Positions 21,051 through 32,618 of a DNA stretch of 64,000 bases are shown one piece after another (position 1 is the first letter of the stretch; the number at the start of each line of letters is the position of its first letter). Origin of the DNA: Catonia carolina (Eukaryota > Arthropoda > Insecta > Hemiptera > Achilidae). The position numbers were made by a program, and so were the translations under genes. The notes under the pieces were generated by a model that was not told where the DNA came from, made no database searches, and was given only the letters and a program-made list of their open reading frames with translations. The stretch spans positions 25,211,238 through 25,275,237 of the forward strand of contig JAQMRL010000012.1 in the NCBI GenBank assembly GCA_035578175.1, in the 5' to 3' direction.

Positions 21051-22904
21051 AAAAATACAACAACTATCATAAATTTAAATTGTTATTATGTCGGCATGTT
21101 ACCTCCAAACACATAGATTCAACAAATTATGTTATTAATCAACTATTAAGGATATTAAAAGAAAATATAATTTCTGTTTATTGCACTGAAGGGTAATTAA
21201 ACCCGAATTTTTCGGGTTTAATCCCTGGGTTTAAGTTGGCCATAATTTGCTCAATCAACCACTTAGATCTTATCATCATTTTTGTTCCATAATATCAACA
21301 GAAACAATATTGTGCTTTGAACACCGGAATTTATGTAGGATTATTTCCGAAGACATTCCGCCTCTTACTGGCTACCTGTTCGTATGATCTACTAGAAAAT
21401 GTTTTCGAACAACAACTGAATCACCAGCAACATGAGCTTTAGTTCAGTTTTATACTGCTGGTAGATGTTACACCCTTTCTAATTAGCAGGGTGGTTTTCC
21501 CCGCAGTTCGTACATTGTGCAGGAACATGAGAGTTGTTTCATGCAACTGACCTAGTGGTCAGTTGCATGATTTCGACATTTTTTTGACACATCGAAACTA
21601 TCACGTTCTGTTACCAAAGTTTCAGTGTGATAAAACAAAAAAAACCTTGGGCACCTTTTATATTTAAGAACGCTGTTGTCCAAATACTTAATTTGAAAAA
21701 TATATATATTCTTAATTTTTTTGTTCTTAATCAGTTCAAAAATAGGAAAGAGATTCCTTCGTATTACGATGAAGTACGTTCGTAAATTTTCACACATCAT
21801 GCCCTAATTTAATTACGTTCACCTTAATATAGTCCTAAATTTCAGATTGTTGCGATACGAAAGAAGAAAAAAGGCCTATTATGCTCTTTCATGTGTGAGA
21901 TTATACGTATAATGATTAATATTTTTGTTAAGATATCAACATTAACTAGTACAACTTTGACCGTACGGACAGACTTCTTATTCTAAATTGATCATCTGAT
22001 TCACAAATTTCTGAAAGATATTTACTAAAACACAGCTGCTCGTTCTGACGTCACTTGGCTATCATTTTATTTATCCATTATATATAAGATAAATTAACCG
22101 TTTAAAATATTTAAAAAAATAATAATAATTAAAAGAAAAATAAAAAAAAACATTTTCTAATAACAACACAATATTTTACACACTATCACACAAAATAATT
22201 TATGAAAATACCAAATATCTGAACAACAATTAGAAACTTGTTCAGACAAATTATAAATCAGCTGTGTTTGCAAATTAAACAATGATTATAAATTTTTAAC
22301 ATTTGCCTAGCAATGGTATTTCAAAATGAATTTACAATTTATTCACAAATGTAGAAAAATATTCTCGATTCTTGGTTTCTATGATTTTAAAGCATTTACT
22401 AAATTATCTTAAATTTACGTCGAAATATGTTAAAAACCATTAACAAATAAATAAATAAGCATTACACAACAACTTCATTAATGATGTATGAGTATGGCAG
22501 CATACCCATACATCATAAATGGAGAAAGCTATTAAAATTTTAAAAATCTTCCAAAATAAAGCCCACTTCGAATAACCACCTAAATATTCATACGAATGTA
22601 CAGCTATCATTGATTTATTTTTTGTTATTTATTTATTAAATATACTGGAAAATGTATGGTTTAATACACAGTAAAAATATGAAATTAAAATTCTGCAATA
22701 ATGGGTTTGGGAGGACAATACATTGAAAAATTCAAGCCATATTTTAAGAGCATTAACAACATATAGTATAGGTCCAGTATACTTTGTATACATAGTATAA
22801 GTAGGAAAAATAGGGCTTCATGTTTATTATATAAGATCTGAAGACGAGAATTTTTTAACTTATGAATGTCTGGCTCTCTAAAAATGGTATTGAAAACAAT
22901 GGTA
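21051..22904. other. AT-rich intergenic DNA, no gene seen
   Basis: No convincing ORF. A short inverted repeat, ATGATGTATGAGTATGGCAG / CATACCCATACATCAT, lies at 22481-22516. Nothing else could be assigned. Confidence 0.45.
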
Positions 22905-23296
22905 TCGATGGCTGCTTCGTCGGATCCGGTGGGCGTAAGGCTTGGTGGAGGGACTGCTGTGGGCATCGCTCGCGGCAGCGGGCGATGACTGTCTCAGTCG
23001 ACGGCTTACGATGTCGAGTCGGCGAGCGGAAGCATCATCTTGCGGGGTCGTCGATGAGTCTTCGTTCGAGTCCGGTAGCCGTGTGCCGATGTTGGATGTC
23101 TTGTCTGATGTCTGGATCGAAATTAAATCTCCTCGAGCTCAATGGAGCGCTGTTTATAGAGTCACCGAGAGCGCTGTGGTAGGGGCGATTATTGGTCTTG
23201 ACTTTGGCGACAAAGGCCTCTGTTAATTCCTTCTGTCGCTACATCGGAAGCTTTGTAAACGGCAGCGCAGTACCTAATCAGGGGACGATGGTGACA
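22905..23296 (-). repeat. partial copy of the CpG-rich LTR
   Basis: From GATGGCTGCTTCGTCGGATC on the left it tracks the 36 kb solo LTR. It keeps the minus-strand TATA segment (TCTATAAACAGCGCTCC near 23144-23160) and the exact terminal GGTGACA at 23290-23296. The left portion is missing and there is a large internal deletion. The overlapping plus-strand frames of about 100 codons are by-products of its GC richness. Confidence 0.65.
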
Positions 23297-24362
23297 TTAG
23301 TTAAATCGTACAGGAATTGATATATTTAAATATCTCATTAAACAAAATAATTTCAAAATTTCTCAAATTTAAAATTTTCCGTATTTTATACGCCTAATCT
23401 CTTTTTTTAAATATTCTTTTGGCTTTTTCAAAACAATAGGCCTAGTAACATTTCATGTCAATACGAAAGCAGCAAAATAACAATCACATGTTTTCATTAT
23501 GAAAATTTTAAATTAACTGTTTATTAAAGAATAACATAATTTAATTTTTATGGAAAAGAAGAAGTAACTTGAATATGTTTTTCCTACAGAAATTAAATAT
23601 ATTAATATAAATACTATTTAAATACGACTAAAAGACGATTTATCAAAAATGCTTAAATAAATAATTTATTTAACTATTTTAGTAATTATTACTAAAATAG
23701 TTAATTAATCAAAATGTAAAACTACGTCACACTGGTTATGATATAATACTTCCATGTTATTATTTTTAAATGTTCTTTCTCATTTTATTTTGTTTTGTGT
23801 AATTTTAATTTTGGCCTTCGGGCCAGCCCAGTCAGCTAGCTGGTACAGATATCAGATGAATTGATGTCCCATAGCCGAGCGAGTGAGAGGGAGATGTGTG
23901 GCATAACTACGCATGCGCCCAAAGGTCTCTACCGTTATAATCCAGATCTGAAAACGTACTATAGTCGTTATCTTGTTTGTTAGTTTACTGCGTGCATAAA
24001 CGCTTGCTCACAACAATGAGTAAAATTATGCATTTTTATTGGAATGGCGCGTATGGCTTTTGCGAGTGAGAGCGTTATGCTTTCTCTCACTCCCACGGCT
24101 AGGGGACTTTAGTTCATCTTTATACTGTAGAAAGTTACTATTATTTGTTAAGTAACGCCGGTTGAGCAAGCGAATTTGTATGGTGACTAGCTGACAGCCA
24201 TCTTTGAACAAACTCTACTGGTGGTCCCTGTTCAAACTCATGCTTAATTCACGTCAAATAATGCAGCAAAGCAGCGATCAAGTTGAGTAGTTGTCAATAA
24301 TGTACAGTTCCCGAAAACAAAAGGTAAAAAAAAATTTATAATACTAATAAGTCGAAACTTAG
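23297..24362. other. intergenic DNA, possible MITE near 23.87-24.10 kb
   Basis: An imperfect inverted repeat links TAGCCGAGCGAGTGAGAGGG (about 23872) and CTTTCTCTCACTCCCACGGC (about 24079). The enclosed DNA is richer in CpG than its flanks. This may be a small foldback element, but ends and target duplication are not clear. No protein-coding sequence was recognised. Confidence 0.3.
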
Positions 24363-24371
24363 ATTTAGGCT

Positions 24372-24539
24372 GGCTGCCTCCGTAGCGTAGTGGTAGCGCG
24401 CTGGCTTACTACGCGTAAGCCCAGGGTTCGATTCCCGGCCAGGGAATCATAAGTCACAACCCAATGTTCCATAACCCACTGTAGTCGCTATTGACCAAGC
24501 TGTTGATGCATCTTTAAAAAAATAAAAACTAAAAAAAAT
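24372..24539 (+). mobile_element. tRNA-derived SINE (SINE-C family), complete with 9-bp TSD
   Basis: A tRNA-like head of about 72 bp contains a near-perfect A box (TAGCGTAGTGG) and B box (GGTTCGATTCC). It is followed by a short body with TAGTCGCTATTGACC and GTTGATGCATC, then an A-rich tail. A perfect 9-bp target duplication, ATTTAGGCT, flanks it at 24363-24371 and 24540-24548. The duplication and body show it is a retroposon, not a functional tRNA gene. The body and tail match the 32.4 kb SINE, which has a different tRNA head. Confidence 0.85.
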
Positions 24540-24548
24540 ATTTAGGCT

Positions 24549-25192
24549 ACTCATTTCATTGCTTCCTAGTGCTTATTGCTTCTAGTTCAAATTGTAATTT
24601 CTGAAATTTATTAAAATGTTGTACATTAATTTTATTTCACTTTTGAAGTATTATTATATTGCTTAATGTTAATTTTGATTTAATTTACTTATAATTTGTA
24701 CTAATCACTTTACTTGATACAAATTCACTGATCGTAGAGATTCACTTTATGTAGCAACAACTAAATGACTGTAGACTATCATTCTACAAACAGTTCTTTA
24801 TTCGTTATTTTTTATCATAAATAATTGGGTACCAATTCAAATCAACCAGCAAACTGAACGGATAGTAAGTAACATAAGTTGAACTAATTTTTTAATATTT
24901 TCAAGTGTTAAAATTGTAATCGTCGTGCTAGTGCATCAATAATGTGCGTTCTACGTTACGTTATACGTGCGTTCTAATGATACGTTACAAACTCACCGAC
25001 CTACTTCTTCCTTTCCCCAATCTTATTTTATATTCTCCCGACATTGCACAAATACGAAAATTGCAAAGAAATAAGAGGTGCTTGCGTATTTGTTAAAATT
25101 CAGTATTTAATTTTAAGAGTACCTACTATTTTTAAGGTATTAGTAAGTTACCGCAACTAGGTATACTTGCACCAAGGTTGTTTATTTTTTTT
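24549..25192. other. intergenic DNA, no gene seen
   Basis: AT-rich. A direct repeat of GTGCGTTCTA(A/C)-type words with TACGTTA near 24943-24986 is the only internal structure noticed. Confidence 0.4.
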
Positions 25193-25625
25193 TTACTTTC
25201 TCTTGCTCTTCATTAATATATCGGGAAGGAAGTAACTTATTGTTTTCATTTCAATTTTTAAAATCCGATTTTTCAGTCCCGGAGAACCCGAAAAATGTGC
25301 CTTTACCGTTTGGTCTATGTGTATGAGATAAAAACATCACAAGAACGAATCATCGCATGAAAAAAAAAACGTTCAACTGAAAATATGTATCACCAGTGGA
25401 GGACCCAACGCAAATATTTTTACCGAACGTTACCAACTGGAAGCAGTAGTGCATTTGTGTAATCTTTTCATCTCTCGATTTTATCAAAAACGGCTTCTAC
25501 AATTTTTTTAAAATCGCCTCATTTACGTAGCTTGTTATGCTCTACAAAACAGTGTAAGCTCCATGTTTGCTGAAATTCTTGGGGCTACGTTCTTGTGGCC
25601 AACTTTTTTTAAGATTCCACCCCAA
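25193..25625 (+). repeat. Rep-A, 5' half
   Basis: It begins with the family 5' end TTTACTTTCTCTTGCTCTTC and passes through CCCGGAGAACCCGAAAAATG, CACAAGAACGAATCATCG, GGAGGACCCAACGC and TTTAAAATCGCCTC. It is cut off near TTCTTGTGGCCAAC. A second copy in the same orientation begins 80 bases later. Confidence 0.65.
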
Positions 25626-25704
25626 ATGTGCAATTATTCTCGATCATCATAATTTTTTCGGTGCATTTTATTGTCATCACTGTTATTTTTGTTAAATTTG
25701 TATT

Positions 25705-26573
25705 AGGTTCTCTTGATCTATATGAATATACGGAAAAAATATTATTTGCATGCTGATTTTTCGAAATTGAGTTTTCACCTTAAATACACGTTTTCAGGCC
25801 CCCTGAACCAAAAACACATTTTTAGCGATTGGTGTGAATGTAATATAGTACAAAGCTGCAACTTGAAACGTTTGTTAGATCACTATCGCACCCAACACGA
25901 ACGTTTCCATAAAAACCGGTCCACCGGAAGTAGTAGGTAGTCCATTCGTACAATTTTTTTCACTTCTTTACGATTATCTCATAACGTCTTTTACGATTAT
26001 TTTAAATCGCCTTATTTAATACATTTTTTTATTCTCTACAAGATAGCGTAAGCATCATGTCTGCTGTAATTATTGGGGGACTTGTGCTGTATTAGAAAAA
26101 TATATATATTTTTTTAAGATAAGTACTTTAACTATGCATTCTAGAGTAAAAGTGTATACAATTAAAGTTATAGAACATCAGAAAACCTACAACTTTTAAT
26201 TTTAATTTTTTTTTTGTACAACGCGTAGTTTTGCGTCAAATAAAGATTCTCAGATTTTTTCATCAAAATCTGTAAAAAATTGGTTTTTTAAGTTATATAC
26301 GGCCTTAATATGTATTTTATGACAAAAGTGTGTATTATAATTAAAATATAGCAAAGCGAAAAATCTGTAACTTTTATTACAAGCATTTTTTTTTACTGAG
26401 CCTTTTTTACCGTCAGTTATTGATTTCCTGTATTTTAAAGCCGAACAGAGGTTAATTTTCATTTTGCGTCATTCAGTCATTATTAGAATTATGTTATGTT
26501 TTTCATTTTATATTGCTTACTAATGATTAAACGTAGGCTATGTTATTCATTAGTTACGTTGGCAAGAGGAAGT
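25705..26573 (+). repeat. Rep-A, essentially full-length copy
   Basis: About 869 bp from TTCTCTTGATCTATATGAAT to GGCAAGAGGAAGT, close to the length of the 12.5 kb copy. It contains all family segments in order, including CAGGCCCCCTGAACC, ACACATTTTTAGCGATTGG, ACCGGTCCACCGGAAGTAG, TTTTAAATCGCCTTA, two subrepeats ending in TTTGCGTC, and TTTTCATTTTGCGTCATTCA. Frames inside it are chance. Confidence 0.7.
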
Positions 26574-27134
26574 CTGTGAGTATTCACACCAGATGTTTTT
26601 AAATATCTGAAGACCGTATTTGGATTTCACACTGAGATAGTAACCAAAATATACAAGTATTTATAGCTTCAAAGGGTTTTTGTACAATTTTTCTAAGTTC
26701 AACCCTTTGACAGGATATATCAAACGAAATTTATACTACATTGTCAAACGACCCAATCTTGCTTCTTTCTAATCAATCTTTCATCGTAAAAAAGTTTAGG
26801 CAAATTTATACTAAGCCTACTTTGTTGATTGGGTTGGAATTAACTTATCAATCTAAACGGCAGTCCTTCGATAAACGAGTAAAATCATTATTTCAGCTTA
26901 TTCATAGATAAAAAAATTTATCTTCATATTAAAATAGACTAAATGAAAACATCAGAAAAGATTCTCTGATTTATCGAAAAGTCTGTGAGATTGTTTTAAT
27001 GGTTTTAACGTAGAATGTTTTTATTTTTTATGTCTTTGATTATTTTCCTATTTTACGAAGTGACTTATTACTTTCAATTAGTATTAATACCTGCAAGGTA
27101 TTATACGCAAAGGTGTTATTTTTACATTTATTGT
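26574..27134. other. intergenic DNA, no gene seen
   Basis: No recognisable coding sequence or element between two Rep-A copies. Confidence 0.4.
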
Positions 27135-28120
27135 CTTTTTTTACTTTCTCTTACTCTATATGAATGTTTAGTTTAAAGAAGTGTGAAAGGATATTAAGAA
27201 AACCGGAATAAACCGAAAAACTGAATGAACCGAATCAAATTCAGACAAATAATTACGTACTTTAAAGGGCTTCTTTGAAGAGCAAACGGAGAACACCAGG
27301 TGCACAGAAAAAATAGAAAAGCCTATTGTTGAGCATGTAGGCAGCAAAATGAGCTTTCAGAAAGGTTAGTCACCTCACGTGGTCTTATATTGGCCATAAA
27401 CGAGAATGAAAATGTGGAATTTTTGAGAAAGAAAGTAGTATTATATTATTTTTCATGTCAATTTTGTAAAATCGAGTTGTTACCGGAAATACACGTTTTC
27501 AGGTCCCTTAACATAAAAAATATGTTTTCACCTATTGGTGTATGTATATATGAAGTGAAAGAAGTATCTCAAGAACGGAATATCGTAAAAACTTCAAACT
27601 TGGATCTTTAGTTAAATACCACCAATGGACTTAATACGGAGATTTTCATCAAGATCAGTTCACCAGGAAGAGTAGTATATTTGAGCAATTTTTCCATGTT
27701 TTGCGTGTTTTTCAAAAACAGCATCTACGATTTTTTTTAAAAATCGCCTCATGGCTACATTTTTTATTCTTTACTTGGGAAAGTAGCCTAAATGCTATAT
27801 CTTCTGAAATTTTGGAGGCTGTTCTCTGAATGTAATTTTTTATGATTGGGCCGTAATGAACAAGGCCAACGGTGTATTATTATATAAATGATATATAAAT
27901 CTTTAAAAAATCTACAACTTTTGTTTCAAACTTTTTTCAACAATTCATAGTTAAGCGCAAATTAATGATATTCCGTATTTCCTATTAAAATCGGTAAAAA
28001 AAAGATTTTTATAGATGTCGGTCGTAGTATGCGTTTAAAGACACAAGTGTTTATTATCAAAATTATTGGAAAGAAGACACCTACAACTTTTCTCAAGCAT
28101 TTATTAAAGTTTTATCGACA
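27135..28120 (+). repeat. Rep-A copy with ~220 bp of extra sequence
   Basis: The 5' end TTACTTTCTCTTACTCTATATGAAT (27136-27160) is separated from the rest by about 220 bp of unrelated DNA. The family then resumes near 27440 (TTTTTCATGTCAATTTTG, TACACGTTTTCAGG, TATCTCAAGAACGGAATATC) and continues to about 28115, where a tRNA-derived SINE head abuts it. Confidence 0.6.
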
Positions 28121-28129
28121 GCGTAGATA

Positions 28130-28265
28130 AGAGACCACTGTGGGTTTTGTTACTGTAAAAGTGAGTTTTAACGTGTTAAATCGTAACACCCTAACCGGGA
28201 ATCGAACACAAGATCTTCCATGTTGTGAGCTAGTGCGCTAGCACTACGTCACGGAGGTGGTCGCG
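28130..28265 (-). mobile_element. tRNA-derived SINE head (SINE-C-like)
   Basis: On the minus strand CCTCCGTGACGTAGTGCTAG corresponds to the A-box region of the 24.4 kb SINE (CCTCCGTAGCGTAGTGGTAG), and GTTCGATTCCCGGTTAG is a near-perfect B box at the expected distance. The following body (TGTTACGATTTAACACG) differs from the 24.4 kb copy. Either the tail is diverged or this is a different tail joined to a similar tRNA head. No target duplication was found. Confidence 0.65.
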
Positions 28266-29049
28266 GCAATATACTTTTATTGCCACGTTAAATAATATAT
28301 ATTGAACACGACTTGTTAAAATATGATAAAGTAATATGTTTTTGGGTTACAGAAGATCTAGTAGTGGAATAATAGCTCGTACTGAAAAAGCGAGTCTGAT
28401 ATTTCCTAACGTGAAGCATCCGTCATCTGCTTGTTAATTACAAATTTATCTTCTTGCAAGATACAGATTTGTAATAGACACGTATGTACTCTCTCCTGTA
28501 ATTTGGTGAGCGAATATAGACCTACAATATGCAATTAGTGAATTGTTTAAGTTCTTTTGAAATGTCCGGTATTCAGGAGAATGCTCCGGATTTCGTGGAC
28601 CGGCCATGTTACCAACGTTGGATGCGAATGAATTTGTCGTACACCCCAATTTGTGTGTGTTTGAATTCAATGTGAAATGAATTAACGGATGTTTCAAAAA
28701 GAATAAAATCGTAACATTTAATAAATTAAAGCAGAGGTAAATTTCTTGTCTCCTTACATGTCAGTTTGCAACACTGGATTCAAGGTTAAGAGCTTGTAAC
28801 AATTGAAATGTTGTAATCATGCTCCAGTGCTAATAGAGTATCCACCGTGTCATTGTGTCAACGATGTCGTTTCTAAAAGTCAAATATATTTCTATTCCTG
28901 AGATTTATTTCTCTTATAAGTCTTACGAACGAGTAAAAATCAAGTTTCAGTTAACATATCCCAATTCTACTGTTCCGTAAGTCAACAGTCTTGCGTTTCT
29001 TAAATAAATTTTGTGAAACTGTAAATTTACAAGATCACAAAAGCACAAG
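28266..29049. other. intergenic DNA, possible transposon flank
   Basis: TTTGCAACACTGGATTCAAG near 28768 resembles TTTGCAACACTCTGTTAAAG near 29563 on the far side of the transposase remnant. Both may be subterminal transposon sequence. The 83-codon minus-strand frame at 28446-28697 has no motif I recognise. Confidence 0.35.
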
Positions 29050-29620
29050 ACGATTGTGAGTGATAACAGTGGAAGTTCTAGAAAATGTAAAAGAACGTTT
29101 GATTAGTACTCCTAGAAAATCGCTCAGGTTATCTTCACAGGCTGGGATTTCATTTTGCGCTGCTCTCAGGAGTACTAAAAAGTAATATTATCGGTGTCGT
29201 ACATGAACTATGAGAAATAGGCCACGGAAAACGTTTACAGTATTTTTTTTTTATTTCGTTCTGTTGTCGATGAAAGCAGTATTGAGGTTTTGGATCGTAT
29301 TTATTTTAATGATGATACGTGGCTTTACTTGGATGGCTGTGTTAACAGTGAAATCTAAAATATATGGAGCACTGAAAATCGTAACGTGTTTCACAAACGA
29401 CCATTACACGAAGGGCAAATTACTTTAGCTCATATTTTTTGACTATTATATGGCTGGTGTGGCTCTATACTATCAGTTTATTACAATGTAAGATTTACAT
29501 AAACAAGAATGTTGGTTCCAGCAACTTACCATTCATGTTATCCAAAATAAAGTTGTCCTGGTTTGCAACACTCTGTTAAAGGTCTTTTACTAAATTTATG
29601 ACGTGTGGAAAGAATAAAAA
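29050..29620 (+). pseudogene. Tc1/mariner-like transposase remnant, badly broken
   Basis: Shifting between frames, the DNA reads as a recognisable but wrecked IS630/Tc1-mariner-type transposase. There is an N-terminal patch near 29074-29110 (ENVKERLISTPRKS), then near 29255-29400 segments with RFWQWF, YFNDDTWLYLDG and ENRNVFHKRPLHEGQ, and a downstream YGWCG patch near 29438. The FNDDTWLYL stretch sits where the second catalytic Asp region of such transposases lies. Several stops and at least three frame changes make it non-functional. The 72-codon frame at 29210-29428 is out of register and is not the protein. Confidence 0.6.
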
Positions 29621-30089
29621 TCGTTGTGCTGTTTAAATATTTAAAAAAATACTTCCATATAATATAACACCGAACTATTTAACATTGGTTAATGAAATTT
29701 TAATTTTTAAGTTATTATTATGTTAAATTTTGAAATTATAAATTTAATAATTATTGTGGTATGTTATTAGATGTACATTTACCTGAGATTTTCTTCCTTT
29801 CACTCGTAAAAAATTTCATACATACATGCGTACATTCTAAAAAAATTTAATAAGTTTATAATTGCAGAAAATTGTTATACTGTAATGATAAAAATAATAA
29901 GATTGTTTTGGTTTTAAATTACAAACTTAAAATTATGTTTAGCCTACGGGAAATATGGACGGAACAAAATACGAGGATTAAAAATCCTATAGTATTTGTT
30001 TTGTTGTAGCTTCTTTTTTCGCAGCACTTAGTTTAGCGGAAATTTATAGCCTAATTATCTTAAAAAATCCTCTTTTAAATTATACTTTT
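29621..30089. other. AT-rich intergenic DNA, no gene seen
   Basis: No ORF or element recognised. Confidence 0.4.
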
Positions 30090-30295
30090 CGCAGACAGAG
30101 GTTCTTGTTCAAATCCTAGAAAAGGTAATTAAACATACGGAATTGAAAACTAGATAGTGGTTACCAACTTACTCTGATTGTTAATGTTTAATTAAAGATA
30201 CTCTTTCAGGAATGGTCAGCCTGAATCTGTACAAGATTACATTTCATTTACACATCATAAAATCATCATCATCTCATTGGGTCATAGGGTTACAT
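30090..30295 (+). mobile_element. SINE-B family, copy 2 (5'-truncated)
   Basis: A B box, TTGTTCAAATCCTAG, is followed by the family body (ATAGTGGTTACCAACTTACT, CAGCCTGAATCTGTACAAG) and the ending CATCATCTCATTGGGTCATA and GGGTTAC. The body is collinear with the 38.7 kb copy. The A-box half of the tRNA-related head is missing. Confidence 0.7.
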
Positions 30296-30714
30296 ATTTT
30301 TATTAAACTGAGCACATTACAACGTAGGCCTACATACATTATCAATAAAACAAATTAATATCAAAACCTGACTAAATTGTTACTAAGAAAATACTGTTTT
30401 TCAAGTAAATGAGATAATTTTCTCATTATGTTGGATTATCAACTATTTATTTCACTTTTGAAAACAATGAAGAATGAAATTAAAGTAACAAAGGTGTTGC
30501 TAATTTTTTACAAAGTAACTAGAAATTACCTCCGTTCTCTTCAATGCATAATTTCGCTTGACAAAATCCACTCATCTGTAGTACGACGGCAAGAATCTAT
30601 TCCTAACAAATTCTCCAGGTACTTTTATTCAATACCTGTGTGCGTTGATCTGTTTTAAATACAAAATTGACTTCATCTAACCTCACAGAACAAGGTTCTG
30701 AGTTAGAATTCCTC

Positions 30715-31165
30715 CTGCTCTTTCTTCTTCTCTTGAGGGTGAAAGAGGAGCGGCAGGCGAATAATAATAATAATAAGTAAAAAATTGAGGAAGAAGAAGA
30801 AGGGGCAGAATGAGAATAAGAAGAAAAAGGAGAAGAAGAGGAGGAGGTGATGGTGGCGAAGGAAATCACCAAGGAGACGAAGGAAAAGACGACGACGAAG
30901 AAGAAGGAGCAAAATAAGAATCAGAAAAAGAAAGCCGAGAAGATGGAGGAGGCGAGGAGGTGATGGAGAAGAGAAAGAGGTGACGAAGATTATGAAGAAA
31001 GAAGGAAGAGAAGAAGAAAAACTAAGAAAAAGGAAAAGAGACTAACAGTGGATTAGAAGAAGAAGAAGAAGTAAAGGAATAAGGACGGTAACGAAACCAA
31101 ATGGACAAGAACAAGAACATGAAAGAGTAGAATGAACAATGAGCTAGAGAAAAATAAGAAAAAGC
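30715..31165 (+). repeat. second purine-rich (GAA/GAGG) tract
   Basis: About 450 bases of nearly pure A/G on the plus strand, including an (AAT)n patch at 30762-30776 and many AGAAGAAG words. It resembles the 10.0-10.9 kb tract in composition and strand. Minus-strand frames rich in Ser, Leu and Phe overlapping it are compositional. Confidence 0.75.
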
Positions 31166-31624
31166 AGAAGGAATCTACTCTTTACTTCAGATGGTCGCCT
31201 GTAATGTACTGAAACATTATAATAACGGTAGACTGTTCTAGAAATAGTTAAAGTAATAAATTATTTATTGCAAGAAATTATGTATTCTATGCAATGCAGT
31301 TTATTGAACAAGGATAGTAGATTACGATGATTTAAATGTATTTTAAAAGAAATTCTCGGAAATCAAAACTAGTATAGACGATTTTTTTTTAAATTCTATT
31401 CTACTTTCCAGTCAAGTGGAGAAACTTTTATTAGGTTCTCGATTGCTTGAGAAACTATCAGACCGCTAGTATAACAAAAGTGACATCTTTATAGTCAGTT
31501 AGTTACTACCTGGAATATGAATGAAATTAATATTGTTGAGACGTTTCTAAAAAATGGTGTCGTTACGGGATCAGTGCAGAATAATTATATTAATAGTGCG
31601 TTGCATACGGCTGGTAGTAAGTGG
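31166..31624. other. intergenic DNA, no gene seen
   Basis: No supportable feature between the purine tract and the truncated SINE-like copy. Confidence 0.4.
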
Positions 31625-31772
31625 TTGTTTAGATCAACAGCTGAAAGGCTGGTTTGAACCTCTAAAGGTTTTACTATGTAAAAACGAGGAGTGTGGTGCC
31701 TATCCTCACTCAGTTGATAGAGTATGATAGATCAGCACGCCAGGCTTTCTGAAAAGCACCCACTTTCCACCT
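31625..31772 (-). mobile_element. SINE-like retroposon with AAC tail, copy 5 (5'-truncated)
   Basis: Only the 3' third of the 396-bp unit is present. It runs from the tail side (TTGTTTAGATCAACAGCTGA) to GAAAAGCACCCACTTTCCAC and ends exactly where Jockey-type coding sequence begins. Loss of the 5' part is typical of incomplete target-primed reverse transcription, though a later deletion is also possible. Confidence 0.65.
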
Positions 31773-31779
31773 ATATTTG

Positions 31780-32200
31780 TAACACACCCAAAAGACTAGG
31801 ATTTAAACTGAGAGATTTTTATTGGATGATGAACAAACGTTTAGAGCTGTCAGTAGAGAGCAAGCTCCTACTGTACAAAGCTATATTGAAACCGCTGTGG
31901 TCTTACAGGTTGCCGCTTTGGGTTTCAGCTGCGAAATCGAATCTTGCTATCATCCAACGATTCCAGTCGAAAGTTTTACGGATTATAACAAATGCTTCAT
32001 GGTATGTGACAAATGATGCGTTGTATAAGGATTTACGTGTCAACACCGTGATAGAAGAAATTACGCAGCTAAGTTCTAAATATCAAGAAATAGTAGATCA
32101 CCCGAATTCTTTGGCGCTTAATTTAATTGATAATAGCGAACACGTAACATGACTAAAACGAATAAAATTGCTTGACCTTCCGTTTAAATTTATTAACTAA
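31780..32200 (+). pseudogene. Jockey-like LINE, C-terminal end of reverse transcriptase ORF
   Basis: An open frame from about 31785 to 32152 encodes the region after the RT catalytic core of Jockey-clade LINEs. It has KRLGFKLRDFYWMM, ELSVESKLLLYKAILKPLWS, FQSKVLRIITNASWYVTNDA, then HPNSLALNLIDN. After the stop at 32152 the sense continues for a few codons (LKRIKLLDLPF), so the stop is a mutation near the natural end. The RT catalytic motifs, endonuclease and ORF1 are absent. The overlapping 64-codon frame is a shadow. No poly-A tail or target duplication could be assigned. Confidence 0.75.
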
Positions 32201-32413
32201 CCTACAATTTAAATAATTTTTTTAAGTCCATATCAACATCAACATCATATTCTTCCTCTACGCATTCTACAATCACCGTTATTCATTTTGTTACCTTTTC
32301 TATTATTGTTCTTCATCTTTTATCTAGTTAATGTTTTCAAAAATTATACATACTTTTTTTCTTTTTGAAGCAATACCATTGGGTATTGTCTTCGTCATGC
32401 GAACACTTTCATG

Positions 32414-32610
32414 ATTTTTTTAAATTTATTTATTTAACGTCGCATCAACTACAATGGTCATTAGCGACAACGTTGGGGTGTAACTACTGCACAATGGAGG
32501 ATGAAATGATATTTTGTAACGTATGAAAAAATGCCGTGCCTGAGTGGGATTCGAACCCAGGACCGCATGATGAGAGGCAAGCACGTTACCAACTGCGCCA
32601 ATCCGGCCGG
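32414..32610 (-). mobile_element. tRNA-derived SINE (SINE-C body), complete with 8-bp TSD
   Basis: On the minus strand the head has an A box (TTGGCGCAGTTGG) and B box (GGTTCGAATCC), a CCGCATGATG anticodon-arm region, and a body containing GTCGCTAATGACC and GTTGATGCGACGTTAAATAA before an A/T-rich tail. A perfect 8-bp duplication, CTTTCATG, flanks it at 32406-32413 and 32611-32618. The tail-proximal part matches the 24.4 kb SINE although the tRNA heads differ, so the family looks modular. It is not a functional tRNA gene. Confidence 0.85.
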
Positions 32611-32618
32611 CTTTCATG

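Noticed and set aside
22862..23226. 106- and 94-codon frames at 22.9-23.2 kb
   Set aside because: Two overlapping frames in a GC-rich LTR fragment; no conserved domain.
24372..24445. A functional tRNA gene
   Set aside because: Pol III boxes are good, but the unit continues into a SINE body with A-rich tail and is flanked by a 9-bp target duplication.
28446..28697. 83-codon minus-strand ORF near the mariner remnant
   Set aside because: No motif, wrong strand relative to the transposase sense, and length not unusual for chance.
30603..30912. Ser-rich and Leu/Phe-rich minus-strand frames
   Set aside because: Same compositional artefact in the second purine-rich tract.
32535..32610. A functional tRNA gene on the minus strand
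   Set aside because: Same reasoning: SINE body, tail and 8-bp target duplication.
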